Source of the DNA: Aurantimonas marianensis
GTDB taxonomy: Bacteria > Pseudomonadota > Alphaproteobacteria > Rhizobiales > Rhizobiaceae
Assembly (NCBI RefSeq): GCF_024195285.1
Contig: NZ_JALHBS010000086.1
Location: forward strand, 17,473-81,472
Direction: 5' to 3'
Length of the DNA stretch: 64,000 nt
A program made the translations under genes and the position numbers. Under the pieces are notes generated by a model. It had not been told where the DNA came from and searched no databases. It saw nothing but the letters and a program-made list of their open reading frames with translations. Position 1 is the first letter of the stretch, and the number at the start of each line of letters is the position of its first letter. Positions 49,403-58,309 of the stretch are shown here, one piece after another.

Positions 49403-50584
49403 TCAATCCTTGACGAAGAGCTGGCGCGGCACGTCGGCGAGAAGATCGTAGCCGGTGTCGCTGATGGCGATCGACTCGGTGATCTCGAGGCCCATGTCTT
49501 CCAGCCACAAGCCGGTCATGAAATGAAAGGTCATGCCGGGCTTCAGTTCGGTTCGGTCGCCCGGGCGAAGGCTCATCGTCCGCTCGCCCCAGTCCGGCGG
49601 GTAGGACAGCCCGATCGGGTAGCCCGTCCGGTTGTCCTTGGTGATCCCATATTTCTTCAGCACCGCATAGAACGCGTTGGCGATGTCCTCGCATGTATTG
49701 CCGGGCTTGGCGGCCTCCAGCCCCGCCTCCATGCCTTCCAGCGTCGCTTTCTCGGCGTCGAGGAAGGCCTGGGTCGGCTTGCCGAGGAAGACAGTGCGCG
49801 ACAGCGGACAATGATAGCGATTGTAGCAGCCGGCGACCTCGAAGAAGGTCCCTTCGCCGCGCTGCATCGGCAAATTGTCCCAGGTCAGATGCGGCGCCGA
49901 GGCGTCAAGGCCGGAAGGCAGCAGCGGCACGATCGCCGGATAATCGCCGCCATAGCCGTCGATACCCCTCGTGCCCGCGTCCCAGATCTCGGCCACGAGA
50001 TCGCATTTGCGCATACCGGGTTCGGCTTTTTCCAGGATGCGCCGGTGCATCGCGCCGACGATGCGGCCGGCGATACGCATGTATTCCAGCTCTTGCTCGC
50101 TCTTCACCGCGCGTTGCCAGTTCACCAGTGCGGTCGCGTCGACGAAGCGGGCATTCGGCAGGTGCTTTTGAAGCGACGCAAAGGCCGCTGCAGAGAACCA
50201 GTAATTGTCCATTTCAACGCCGATGACGCCCTTGCCCCAGCCGCGGTCGGCGATCACGGTGGACAGAAAGTCCATCGGATGACGCTCGGTGGACTGCACG
50301 TAATGGTCGGCATAGCCAACGATGTTGTCGGCGGCGAGATAGGCGGTCCGTTTGGCACCGTTGGCATCCTGTCCGCGGCCGAACCAGACCGGCTCGCCCT
50401 CATGCGGCACGAGAACTCCTTGGTGGACATAGAAAGACCAGCCGTCATAGCCGGTGAGCCAGGCCATGTTGGACGGGTCCGAAACGTACAACAGCTCGAT
50501 CCCGTCGGCAGCCATCGCGGCGCGGGTCTTGGCGAGGCGCGTGGCGTATTCGGCCCGCGTGAACTTCAGGTTCGGTTCTCTCAT
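49403..50584 (-). CDS. doeA: ectoine hydrolase
   Basis: A 393-residue M24/creatinase-fold enzyme (also EutD) that opens the ectoine ring to N-acetyl-2,4-diaminobutyrate. Typical elements are FTRAEYATRLAKTRAAM, SDPSNMAWLTGYDGWSFYVHQG, NLPMQRGEGTFFEVAGCYNRYHCPLSRT, GYPIGLSYPPDWGERTMSLRPGD and FHFMTGLWLEDMGLEITESI. The start is ATG 50584; a GTG at 50596 is possible. Followed by doeB. Confidence 0.93.
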   Translation of the reverse strand: MREPNLKFTRAEYATRLAKTRAAMAADGIELLYVSDPSNMAWLTGYDGWSFYVHQGVLVPHEGEPVWFGRGQDANGAKRTAYLAADNIVGYADHYVQSTERHPMDFLSTVIADRGWGKGVIGVEMDNYWFSAAAFASLQKHLPNARFVDATALVNWQRAVKSEQELEYMRIAGRIVGAMHRRILEKAEPGMRKCDLVAEIWDAGTRGIDGYGGDYPAIVPLLPSGLDASAPHLTWDNLPMQRGEGTFFEVAGCYNRYHCPLSRTVFLGKPTQAFLDAEKATLEGMEAGLEAAKPGNTCEDIANAFYAVLKKYGITKDNRTGYPIGLSYPPDWGERTMSLRPGDRTELKPGMTFHFMTGLWLEDMGLEITESIAISDTGYDLLADVPRQLFVKD

Positions 50585-50605
50585 CGGTGCATCCACTCGG
50601 GCGGT

Positions 50606-51598
50606 TTAACTGGTGAAGGGGGTGCCTGCGTTGGTTTCCACGGCGCGGGCAAGGGCAAGGGTGGCGATTGCGGTGTCCTGGACGCCGGTGCCTGTGAGAT
50701 CGCAGAATGTCAGCCCATTCGGATCGGCGCGGCCGGGCGCGCGACCGCAGACGATCTCGCCGAGCTCCGCGAAGGCGCGGTCGGTCGTGACGAGCCCGGC
50801 GGCGATGGCGTGGTGCAACTCGCCGAGCCGGCGCGTCTGCGGGAGGCTGTCGGCAACGTAAAGGTCGGCGCGGGTGACGAGGGCGGGGTCGACTTCGTTC
50901 TTGTGCTCGGCGTCCGATCCCATCGCGGTGACGTGCTGGCCGGGCGCGAGCCAGCCGGCTTCGAGGATCGGTTCTTCGGACGGCGTCGTCGTGACGACGA
51001 TATCGGCGCCGGTAACGGCCGTCCGGGCGTCGGAAACCGCCGCGACAGGAATCGACAGCTCGGCCGACAGCGCCGCCGCCGCGGCCTCGGCCTTGTGAGG
51101 ATCGCGGGCCCAGATCCGCGCCTCGGCGATCGGCCGCACCAGCATCAACGCCCGCAATTGCAGCCGCGCCTGGACGCCGGCACCGAGGATCGCGGCGGTC
51201 CGCGCGTCCGCGCGCGCCAGATGCCGGGCCGCGACGGCACCGGCTGCGGCGGTGCGCACGTCGGTGAGATAGCCATTGTCCAAGAGCAGCGCCTCGACGA
51301 GGCCGGTCCGCGACGCGAAAAGCACCATCATGCCGTTGACGCTCGGCAGGCCGAGCTTCGGATTGTCGAAGAAGCCCGGGCTGATCTTGATGGCGAAGCC
51401 GGAGAGGCCCGGCACATAGGCGGTCTTGACGTCGACTTCGCCGCGATGCTCGGGAATGTCGAGGCGCAGGATCGGCGGCATCGCCACCTGTTTGGTCGCC
51501 AGAGCGGCGAAGGCGGCCTCGATCGCGTCAACCGCCGCGAGATCCAGCGGCACCAGCGTGCGCAGATCGCTCTCCGTCAGGATGCGCATCTCGGGCAT
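50606..51598 (-). CDS. eutC: ectoine utilization protein EutC (ornithine cyclodeaminase family)
   Basis: A 330-residue NAD(P)-binding protein of the ornithine cyclodeaminase/mu-crystallin family, with AYVPGLSGFAIKISPGFFDNP, GAAARHL-type and GAGVQARLQLRAL Rossmann motifs and TDIVVTTTPS. EutC with EutB is proposed to convert hydroxyectoine to ectoine. Its start overlaps the eutB stop (TGATG). Function assigned mainly by locus. Confidence 0.88.
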   Translation of the reverse strand: MPEMRILTESDLRTLVPLDLAAVDAIEAAFAALATKQVAMPPILRLDIPEHRGEVDVKTAYVPGLSGFAIKISPGFFDNPKLGLPSVNGMMVLFASRTGLVEALLLDNGYLTDVRTAAAGAVAARHLARADARTAAILGAGVQARLQLRALMLVRPIAEARIWARDPHKAEAAAAALSAELSIPVAAVSDARTAVTGADIVVTTTPSEEPILEAGWLAPGQHVTAMGSDAEHKNEVDPALVTRADLYVADSLPQTRRLGELHHAIAAGLVTTDRAFAELGEIVCGRAPGRADPNGLTFCDLTGTGVQDTAIATLALARAVETNAGTPFTS

Positions 51599-52584
51599 CA
51601 GTCGGTCTCCTCCAGCCCGTCCGCGCCGTTGACGACACGGCGATGCAGGTCCATGGCGATGTTGCGGCCGGACAGGAGCGCGACCGTGGCGCCGGTCGGT
51701 TCGACCTTGCCGGCGAGCAGCGCCGCGACGCCGACGGCCGCGGCGCCCTCGACGATCTCGCGTTCGTTCTCGTAGACGTGGCGAATGCCAGCGGCGATCT
51801 CGGCTTCGTCGAGCAGCACGATGTCGTCGACCAGCGCGCGCGTCGTCTCGAAGGTCCAGGCATTCGCCAGCCCGATACCGCCGCCGAGGGAGTCGGCGAG
51901 GGTCGGCAGTTCCTCGACCTCCACCGGATGCCCGGCCGCAAGGCTTGCGGCCATCGCCGCCCCGCGTCGCATCGACAGGCCGACGACCCGGATCTCGGGC
52001 CGCAGAGCCTTTACGGCGATGGCAATGCCTGCGATCAGACCGCCGCCCGATAGCGGTATCAGAACCGTAGCCGCGTCCGGAACATCCTCGATGATCTCCA
52101 GACCGATCGTGCCCTGGCCGGCGACGATGTGAGGATGGTCGAAAGGCGGAAGACCGGTCATCCCCTCTTCGGCAATCAGCCGCTCGACCTCGACCTGCGC
52201 CTCGTCCTGGGAACGGCCGATGATGCGGATCTCGGCACCGAGCGCCTTGATCGCCTCCAGCTTGTTGTCCGGCACCAGCGAGGACATGCAGACGACGCAG
52301 CGCACGCCCTCCGCAGCGGCGGCATGGGCAAGCGCCCGGCCGTGATTGCCGGTGGAGGTTGCGACGACGCCGCGCCTGCGCTGCTCGTCCGTCAACTGCG
52401 ACAGCGCGTTGGTGGCGCCGCGTAATTTGAAGGCGCCGGTGATCTGGCGATGTTCGTGCTTCAGATGCACCGGGACGCCCGAAACGGCGGACAGGCTGGG
52501 CGAATGATCGACCGGTGTGCGGCGGACGCGGCCGGCGATACGGCGGGCGGCCTCTTCGATGTCCGGCAGCGTGACGCGCGGCAT
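51598..52584 (-). CDS. eutB: hydroxyectoine utilization dehydratase EutB
   Basis: A 328-residue fold-II PLP enzyme related to threonine dehydratase. The PLP lysine is in QITGAFKLRGATNAL, and the phosphate-binding glycine loop is LSGGGLIAGIA. It is proposed to dehydrate a 5-hydroxyectoine-derived substrate. The frame opens at 52677 inside eutA, but ATG 52584 (PRVTLPDIEEAARRIAG) is the natural start, 5 bp after the eutA stop. Confidence 0.9.
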   Translation of the reverse strand: MPRVTLPDIEEAARRIAGRVRRTPVDHSPSLSAVSGVPVHLKHEHRQITGAFKLRGATNALSQLTDEQRRRGVVATSTGNHGRALAHAAAAEGVRCVVCMSSLVPDNKLEAIKALGAEIRIIGRSQDEAQVEVERLIAEEGMTGLPPFDHPHIVAGQGTIGLEIIEDVPDAATVLIPLSGGGLIAGIAIAVKALRPEIRVVGLSMRRGAAMAASLAAGHPVEVEELPTLADSLGGGIGLANAWTFETTRALVDDIVLLDEAEIAAGIRHVYENEREIVEGAAAVGVAALLAGKVEPTGATVALLSGRNIAMDLHRRVVNGADGLEETD

Positions 52585-52589
52585 GGAGT

Positions 52590-53387
52590 CTAGCCCTCCG
52601 CCGGCATGGCTACGCTCATCAGCCGGCCGGCATCCGGCCGGTCGGCCCACGCGTTGCAATGATGGAGGCACGCCCATGCGGTTGCCTGGTTGCTCGTGAC
52701 GACGGGACGGCCGATCCGTGCCTCGATGGCCGCAACGACGGAGGCGGAGCGAAGCGCCGTGCAGGAGATGAACAGCGCCTCGGCGTTCGCGGCGGTGGCA
52801 TCCACGGCTGCTTCGATCAGCGAGTCTCGCGCGATCCGGGCCATCTCGCCGTCATCATCGAGTCCGAGGCAGGTGCAGCTTTCGATCTGAAAGCCTTTGG
52901 TTTCGAAATAGGCCGCCATCGGCTCGCTCACCGCCACCGTATAGGGCGTGAGGACGCTGATCCTTCGCGTGCCAAGGGCCTTGAGGCCCGCGGCAGACGC
53001 AGCCGCCGGCGTCACCACCGGAACATCGGGCTTCGCCGCGTGGATCGCGACCGCAACGGCGGTGTCGCCGATCACCACCGAGGCCGAGGTGCAGGAAAAG
53101 CAGATCACGTCGAGCCGGTCGTCCGGCAACAGCAGGGCGGCGGCGCTCTGGAGCCGGGGCTGCATGGCGCGCAGGTGCTCCGCCGTCGTGGGATTGGCGA
53201 ACGCGATCCGGGTCGCAAACAGGCCGATCCGGTCCGAGGCGACGAGACGGGCGAAATCGGCCTCGGTGGAGTGGTCGGTCGCCAGAAGAATCAGTCCGAC
53301 GCGCTTTTCGACTGCGTACGGGTCGAAGCGAAGAGAGGACCGTGCCGGGTGAATCTCAATGCTCATGGGCAGCTTCAATGGGGCCAT
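52590..53387 (-). CDS. eutA: ectoine utilization protein EutA (Asp/Glu racemase/maleate isomerase fold)
   Basis: A 265-residue member of the maleate isomerase/Asp-Glu racemase fold, with two candidate catalytic cysteines in ICFSCTSASV and LFISCTALRS. The family is named EutA in ectoine loci. Its exact reaction is unsettled; racemisation or isomerisation of a hydroxyectoine derivative has been suggested. ATG 53366 is an alternative start. First gene of the reverse unit. Confidence 0.88.
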   Translation of the reverse strand: MAPLKLPMSIEIHPARSSLRFDPYAVEKRVGLILLATDHSTEADFARLVASDRIGLFATRIAFANPTTAEHLRAMQPRLQSAAALLLPDDRLDVICFSCTSASVVIGDTAVAVAIHAAKPDVPVVTPAAASAAGLKALGTRRISVLTPYTVAVSEPMAAYFETKGFQIESCTCLGLDDDGEMARIARDSLIEAAVDATAANAEALFISCTALRSASVVAAIEARIGRPVVTSNQATAWACLHHCNAWADRPDAGRLMSVAMPAEG

Positions 53388-53971
53388 CGCTTACGGCTTT
53401 GCGAGCCTGCGACGAACGCGGACGAGGGCGCGTCGCTAACTCGGTTGATCGCGGCATGGGCGGCGTCCGTCGGCGGGTTATGAGACAGGTGATACCCGCC
53501 GCAAGCGGCTGCCGAGAGCAGGTACAATAGGTACGTGATCATAATTTGTGCATGCCTGACAATCAGGCGGTTCGTCCTTTTCCCTTCCCCGGGGCAGCGA
53601 TTCCTCCTGCGTCGGCACCTCGATATGGTCAATCGCTCTCTCGACAGCCGCGGCGATATTCAGAAGCATGAAGGCACATTCCGTGAATTCCCGAACGTTC
53701 TTGTTGCCGGCGCACCGGCCCGGCGCGTCATGAAAAAGGAAGTCGAAATGCTTCTCGCTCGGGCGGGAAAAGCGCGCTCTGAAACAAGAGTTTAGCCGGA
53801 GTGAGAGGGGTTGTCCGTCCTGCCCGGGGATCGAATTGATCATTGAGGGGACGGTTGAAATCTGAAGGATCACGATAAGTGGCGTCCGGGGGGAGTGGAA
53901 ATTCCTTGCGGACTCCGCTCCAATATTTTCAGACCAATTGCGCCCATTGCGCAGTAGAAGAGGAGAGCTCC
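53388..53971. promoter_or_regulatory. 584-bp divergent regulatory region between eutA and the TRAP transporter
   Basis: No supported gene is present; the two short ORFs here (about 53478-53873 and 53535-53795) have no recognisable product. Visible structure: a 6-bp perfect inverted repeat GCCTGA-CAA-TCAGGC (53554-53568), preceded by an AT-rich stretch with a repeated GGTAC (53521-53535). A GAAGAGGAGAGC ribosome-binding site precedes the TRAP receptor gene. The inverted repeat could be the operator of DoeX or another ectoine regulator. Confidence 0.45.
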
Positions 53972-55024
53972 ATGTCCAATCTCGTTTCCAGGTCTCGCCG
54001 TAAATTGGTGGCGACGGCGCTCGCGACCACGACGGCGCTGGCGCTGCTATCGGGTTCGGCTGCCGCCGCCGAGTGGAAATACGCCATCGAGGAGGCGCTG
54101 GAGGAGGTCCAGGGCGTCTACGCCCAGAAGTTCAAGGAGCATGTTGAGGCGAATTCCGACCACACGGTCGCGATCTTTCCCTTCGGAACGCTCGGCGAAT
54201 CCGCTGACACCACCGAGCTCGCGCAGATGGGCGCGATCCAGTTCGTCGATCTGTCGCCCGGCTTCACCGGCAGTCTGATTCCGGAACTCCAGGTCTTCCT
54301 GCTGCCTTACGTGCTGCCGGAGGAGCCCGACATTCTGGCCGATTTCTACAAGACGTCGGAGACGATCAACAAAGAGCTCGCCGCTATGTACGAGCAGCAG
54401 AACCTGCATCTCATCGACATGTTTCCCGAGGGCGAGGTGGTGATGACCACCAAGGAGGCCGTCAAGGCGCCGGCTGATCTCGACGGCGTGAAGTTCCGGG
54501 TGATGACGACGCCGCTCCTGGTCGAGACCTACAACGCCTTCGGCGCGACGGCGACGCCGCTGCCGTGGGGCGAGGTGTTCGGCGCGCTGCAGCTGAACAT
54601 GATCCAGGGCCAGGAGAACCCGATGTTCTTCGTGGAATCGACCAAGATGTACGAGGTGACGGACCACATCACCTTCACCGGCCACAATACCTTCACCACT
54701 GCGGTCGCAGCCAACAAGGCCTTCTATGATGGGTTGTCGGAGGATGATAAGGCGGTGGTCTCGGCGGCTGCCGACGCCGCCTACGAGCACATCATCGAGT
54801 ATCAGAAGGGCTTGCAGGACGAAGCCCTGGCCAAGATAAAAGAGGCTAAGCCGTCGATCACGGTGACGACGCTCACCGATGAGGAGCGTGCGCCGTTCCG
54901 CGAGGCGGCCAAGAAGGTCCGCGACAAGTTCGTCGAGATCACCGGCGACAGCGGCAAGAAGATCCTGGAGGGCTTCGAGGCCGATATCGAAGCGTCCACG
55001 AAGCGCGTCAAAGGCGACGGCTAA
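53972..55024 (+). CDS. uehA: ectoine/hydroxyectoine TRAP transporter substrate-binding protein
   Basis: A 350-residue DctP-family receptor with a signal peptide ending SGSAAAA and the ligand-binding core (EWKYAIEEALEEVQGVYAQKFKEHV cut short, VKFRVMTTPLLVETYNAFGATATPLPW). UehA/TeaA-type proteins bind ectoine and 5-hydroxyectoine in the periplasm. The frame opens at 53879; ATG 53972 after GAGGAGAGC gives the signal peptide. The ligand is assigned from the flanking doe/eut genes. Confidence 0.9.
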   Translation: MSNLVSRSRRKLVATALATTTALALLSGSAAAAEWKYAIEEALEEVQGVYAQKFKEHVEANSDHTVAIFPFGTLGESADTTELAQMGAIQFVDLSPGFTGSLIPELQVFLLPYVLPEEPDILADFYKTSETINKELAAMYEQQNLHLIDMFPEGEVVMTTKEAVKAPADLDGVKFRVMTTPLLVETYNAFGATATPLPWGEVFGALQLNMIQGQENPMFFVESTKMYEVTDHITFTGHNTFTTAVAANKAFYDGLSEDDKAVVSAAADAAYEHIIEYQKGLQDEALAKIKEAKPSITVTTLTDEERAPFREAAKKVRDKFVEITGDSGKKILEGFEADIEASTKRVKGDG

Positions 55025-55040
55025 GGTCTGTCGCGCCATT

Positions 55041-55062
55041 CCCGGGCGGGTAACCGCCCGGG
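55041..55062 (+). terminator. intercistronic hairpin after the TRAP receptor gene
   Basis: A perfect 9-bp stem CCCGGGCGG (55041-55049) / CCGCCCGGG (55054-55062) with loop GTAA, 17 bp after the uehA stop and without a T-run. Such hairpins after TRAP binding-protein genes let the receptor be made in excess over the membrane subunits. Confidence 0.72.
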
Positions 55063-55113
55063 GCTTGCGGCGGCGAAGCAGTTCGCGAGGGCGAGCCAGG
55101 GAATGAGGTGCCG

Positions 55114-55773
55114 ATGAACCGACCAGATCCGTCAGTGAACCCGCAGGCCGAGGCGGGCGACGCGCCGGCTTCCTCGGAGACGTCGGTGACGACGGAGGCC
55201 GCCGCGACAGCGCCGGCCGTTGCGTTTTCAGGCCTCCTGCGTCCGCTGGAGATTCTCGACCGGATCATCGCCATGATCGAGGCGTTCATTCTCACGGCCG
55301 GCATTCTCGTCATGGCGGCGAGTTCTGTGGCGAATGTGATCGGCCGGTTCGTCTTTGGCCAGAGTCTGTATTTCGCCGAGGAACTCAACCAGTTCCTCAT
55401 CATCATCGTGACCTTCGCCGGTATCGGCTTCGCGGCGCGCCACGGCCGCCATATCCGCATGTCGGCGATCTACGACGAGTTGTCGCACGGGCTGCGAAAG
55501 AGTTTGATGATCGTCATCGCGTTGGTGACCGCCACGGCCATGTTCATCCTGGCCTGGTACTCGTACCAGTACGTCGTCAGCGTCTATCAGACCGGCCGCA
55601 TCTCGCCGGTAACGCGGGTGCCGATCTTCCTGACGCTGGTCTGGCTTCCGCTCGGCTTCGTCATCACCGGCATCCAGTACGTCCTGACGGCGATCGCCAA
55701 TTTGACGCGACCGGACGTTTATCTCTCTGTCTCGGTGGTCGACACCTACGAAGACAACGAAACCGAGGTCTAG
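55114..55773 (+). CDS. uehB: ectoine TRAP transporter small membrane subunit
   Basis: A 219-residue DctQ-type protein with an Ala/Thr-rich cytoplasmic N-terminus (about 1-45) and four membrane helices. The family features are SSVANVIGRFVFGQSLYFAEELNQFL and RHGRHIRMSAIYDELS. It pairs with the large subunit for sodium-driven uptake. GTG 55108 is another start. The N-terminal extension is longer than typical. Confidence 0.9.
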   Translation: MNRPDPSVNPQAEAGDAPASSETSVTTEAAATAPAVAFSGLLRPLEILDRIIAMIEAFILTAGILVMAASSVANVIGRFVFGQSLYFAEELNQFLIIIVTFAGIGFAARHGRHIRMSAIYDELSHGLRKSLMIVIALVTATAMFILAWYSYQYVVSVYQTGRISPVTRVPIFLTLVWLPLGFVITGIQYVLTAIANLTRPDVYLSVSVVDTYEDNETEV

Positions 55774-55818
55774 GCGGGGCGCCGCGAAACCGGCGGGTAC
55801 CGCAAGGAAAGGGCTTTG

Positions 55819-57096
55819 ATGGCAACGGCGATGATCCTCACCATGGTGGTGCTCCTGCTTCTGGGGTTCCCGATGATGATCCCGCTGATTGCGGCGACGA
55901 TGGTGGCGTTCTTCTTCTACCTCCCGATCGGCCCGGAAATCATGGTGCAACAGATGCTCGCCGGCATCCGGCCCGCGGCCCTGATCGCCGTGCCGATGTT
56001 CATCCTGGCGGCCGACATCATCACCAAGGGCCATTCCGCCGACCGGCTGATCGACATGGTGATGAAGTTTGTCGGCCATATACGCGGCGGGCTTGGCGTC
56101 GCGACGGCGACAAGCTGCACGCTGTTCGGCGCCGTTTCCGGCTCGACCCAGGCGACCGTCGTCGCCATCGGCGGTCCGCTCAGACCCCGCATGCTGAAGT
56201 CTGGCTACGGCGACAGCTTCACCCTGGCGCTGATCGTCAACGCCTCCGACATCGCCATGCTGATTCCCCCGTCGATCGCCATGATCATCTACGGAGTCAT
56301 CTCAGGCACCTCGATCTCCGAGCTGTTCATCGCCGGCGTCGGGCCGGGCCTGCTGATCCTCCTTCTGTTTTCCGCCTATTCGGTCGTCTACGCGCGGCGC
56401 AACAACATTCCGACGGAACCGAAGGCCTCCTGGCGAGAGCGCATCGCGGCGGTCGGCGGGGCGGCCTGGCCGCTCGGCTTTCCGGCCATCGTGGTCGGCG
56501 GCATCTATGGCGGGATTTTCAGCCCCACCGAAGCGGCCTCGGTCTGCGTCGGTTACGCGCTGGTTCTGGAACTGGTGATCTTCCGCTCGCTCGGGCTATC
56601 CGACATCATCGACATCGCGAAGTCGACCGGTCTCATCACCGCCGTCGTCTTCATTCTGGTCGCGGCAGGGGCGGCGTTTTCCTGGGTGATCTCGTTCGAG
56701 CAGATCCCCCAGATGATCCTCGGCGCGCTGGGTCTCAACGAAGCCGGCCCGATCACCGTCCTGGTGGCGATCTCGATCGCCTTCTTCATCGGCTGCATGT
56801 TCGTCGACCCGATCGTCGTCATCCTGGTGCTCGTGCCGATCTTCGCGCCGCTGGTCTCCGGCCTGGGGCTGGACCCGGTGCTGGTCGGCGTCATCATCAC
56901 GCTGCAGGTGGCGATCGGCTCGGCGACGCCGCCCTTTGGCTGCGACATCTTCACCGCGATCGCGATCTTCAAGCGCCCCTATATGGACGTCATCCGCGGC
57001 ACGCCGCCCTTCATCATCATCCTGCTAGGGGTGAGCATCGCGCTGATCGCCTTTCCCCAGATCGCGCTGTTCCTGCGCGATCTCGCCTTCCGCTGA
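55819..57096 (+). CDS. uehC: ectoine TRAP transporter large permease subunit
   Basis: A 425-residue DctM-type permease with about 12 helices and repeat motifs (GLGVATATSCTLFGAVSGSTQATVVAIGG, broken here as family signature; PPSIAMIIYGVISGTSISELFIAGVGPG). It forms the transport pathway for ectoines. Good AAGGAAAGGG ribosome-binding site; 45 bp after uehB. Confidence 0.93.
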   Translation: MATAMILTMVVLLLLGFPMMIPLIAATMVAFFFYLPIGPEIMVQQMLAGIRPAALIAVPMFILAADIITKGHSADRLIDMVMKFVGHIRGGLGVATATSCTLFGAVSGSTQATVVAIGGPLRPRMLKSGYGDSFTLALIVNASDIAMLIPPSIAMIIYGVISGTSISELFIAGVGPGLLILLLFSAYSVVYARRNNIPTEPKASWRERIAAVGGAAWPLGFPAIVVGGIYGGIFSPTEAASVCVGYALVLELVIFRSLGLSDIIDIAKSTGLITAVVFILVAAGAAFSWVISFEQIPQMILGALGLNEAGPITVLVAISIAFFIGCMFVDPIVVILVLVPIFAPLVSGLGLDPVLVGVIITLQVAIGSATPPFGCDIFTAIAIFKRPYMDVIRGTPPFIIILLGVSIALIAFPQIALFLRDLAFR

Positions 57097-57139
57097 AGGC
57101 TGACCTTTCCCTCGATCCGCAAGAGGCTTTTCTCGCGCC

Positions 57140-57583
57140 ATGTACAAGACAATCCTCGTTCCGGTCGACGGCTCGGCGATGGCGATGCGGGGGCTCGACG
57201 TGGCCGCCGAACTCTGCCGAACCTTCGGCGCCCGTCTGATCACGCTCTGTATCTATCGTCATCACTCGCCGCTGGAGGCCTCGCTCTCGATGGTGCGGGC
57301 GCGCGGCGAACGACAGCGCCCCGACGATGCGCTGAAGAGCTATGCGAGCGATATCGCCAACGCCGCCAAGGAGCGGGCGCTCGAGGCGGGCGTGGAACAC
57401 GTCACGTCTTACGCCAAGCGCGGCCAGCCGGCCCGCGCCATCGTCGAGTTCGCCGACGAGCATGATTGCGATCTGATCGTGCTCGGCGCGCGCGGCAATG
57501 GCGATCTGGAAGGTTTTCTGCTCGGCTCGGTGTCGCACAAGGTGGCTTCTCTGACCCGCAGACAATGCCTCATCGTGCGCTGA
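57140..57583 (+). CDS. universal stress protein of the ectoine transporter operon (TeaD-like)
   Basis: A 147-residue UspA-family protein. The ATP-binding motif is GARGNGDLEGFLLGSVSHKV, and MYKTILVPVDGSAMAMRGL is the first strand. In Halomonas the analogous TeaD binds ATP and modulates the ectoine TRAP carrier; location 43 bp after the permease gene supports the same role here. Confidence 0.9.
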   Translation: MYKTILVPVDGSAMAMRGLDVAAELCRTFGARLITLCIYRHHSPLEASLSMVRARGERQRPDDALKSYASDIANAAKERALEAGVEHVTSYAKRGQPARAIVEFADEHDCDLIVLGARGNGDLEGFLLGSVSHKVASLTRRQCLIVR

Positions 57584-57661
57584 GGCCGGCCAACGCCTTG
57601 TGGACGCGGGGCGAACAGGCGGTCTATGCAGTGGGATCGAATTACGATCCGGGATTTCCCC

Positions 57662-58156
57662 ATGGCACGAGGCCGCATCAAGCTGGACGACCGCGACATC
57701 AAGATTTTGACGATCCTGCAGAAGGAGGGGCGGATACCGAAGGCGGCCCTCGCCGAGCGTGTCAATCTGTCCCCGACACCTTGCTGGGAACGGCTCAACC
57801 GCCTGGAGGAGGCCGGTATCATCGAAGGCTACACCGCCTCGATCGCCGAAAGCACCTATGGGCCGCTCACCGTACTCTTCGTCATGATCGAGATCGAGAG
57901 CCACCGTAAGGAGGACTTCGCGCAGTTCGAGACGGCGATCGCCTCGGTTCCGGAGATCGTCGAGTGCTGGTCGGTTTCCGGCGGCTTCGACTATCTGTGC
58001 AAGTTCGTCACCCGTGATCTCGGCAGCTATCAGGCGATCGTCGACAAGCTCTTGGCTGACCATATCGGGGTCCGGCGCTACTTCACCTATCCGGCGATGA
58101 CGTCGATCAAGAAGACCCCGATTCCGATTGAAATGATCTCCGAGACCACCCGATAG
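57662..58156 (+). CDS. doeX: Lrp/AsnC-family regulator DoeX
   Basis: A 164-residue Lrp/AsnC regulator. The N-terminal winged helix (LDDRDIKILTILQKEGRIPKAAL and NLSPTPCWERLNRLEEAGII) is followed by a RAM ligand-binding domain (VPEIVECWSVSGGFDYLCKF). DoeX-type proteins control ectoine degradation genes and respond to pathway intermediates. The frame opens at 57626; ATG 57662 starts the domain. It could act on the divergent eutA-uehA region or on doeC. Confidence 0.9.
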   Translation: MARGRIKLDDRDIKILTILQKEGRIPKAALAERVNLSPTPCWERLNRLEEAGIIEGYTASIAESTYGPLTVLFVMIEIESHRKEDFAQFETAIASVPEIVECWSVSGGFDYLCKFVTRDLGSYQAIVDKLLADHIGVRRYFTYPAMTSIKKTPIPIEMISETTR

Positions 58157-58309
58157 GGGCCGCGAAGACGGGCCATCGGACAAAGCCGCTTCTGGCAGGA
58201 CAGCTCTCCGATCAACGCTCCAACTATGGCCGACCTCTCGGCGGCGAAGACGCTAGAACGACGTCGTGAAACGTCGCTCCGGCCTCGCCGCGACCTATGG
58301 GAGATCGCC

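Noticed and set aside
53478..53873. 131-residue reverse ORF and 86-residue forward ORF in the ectoine control region
   Set aside because: They overlap each other on opposite strands, match no family known to me and lie in a region expected to hold two promoters.
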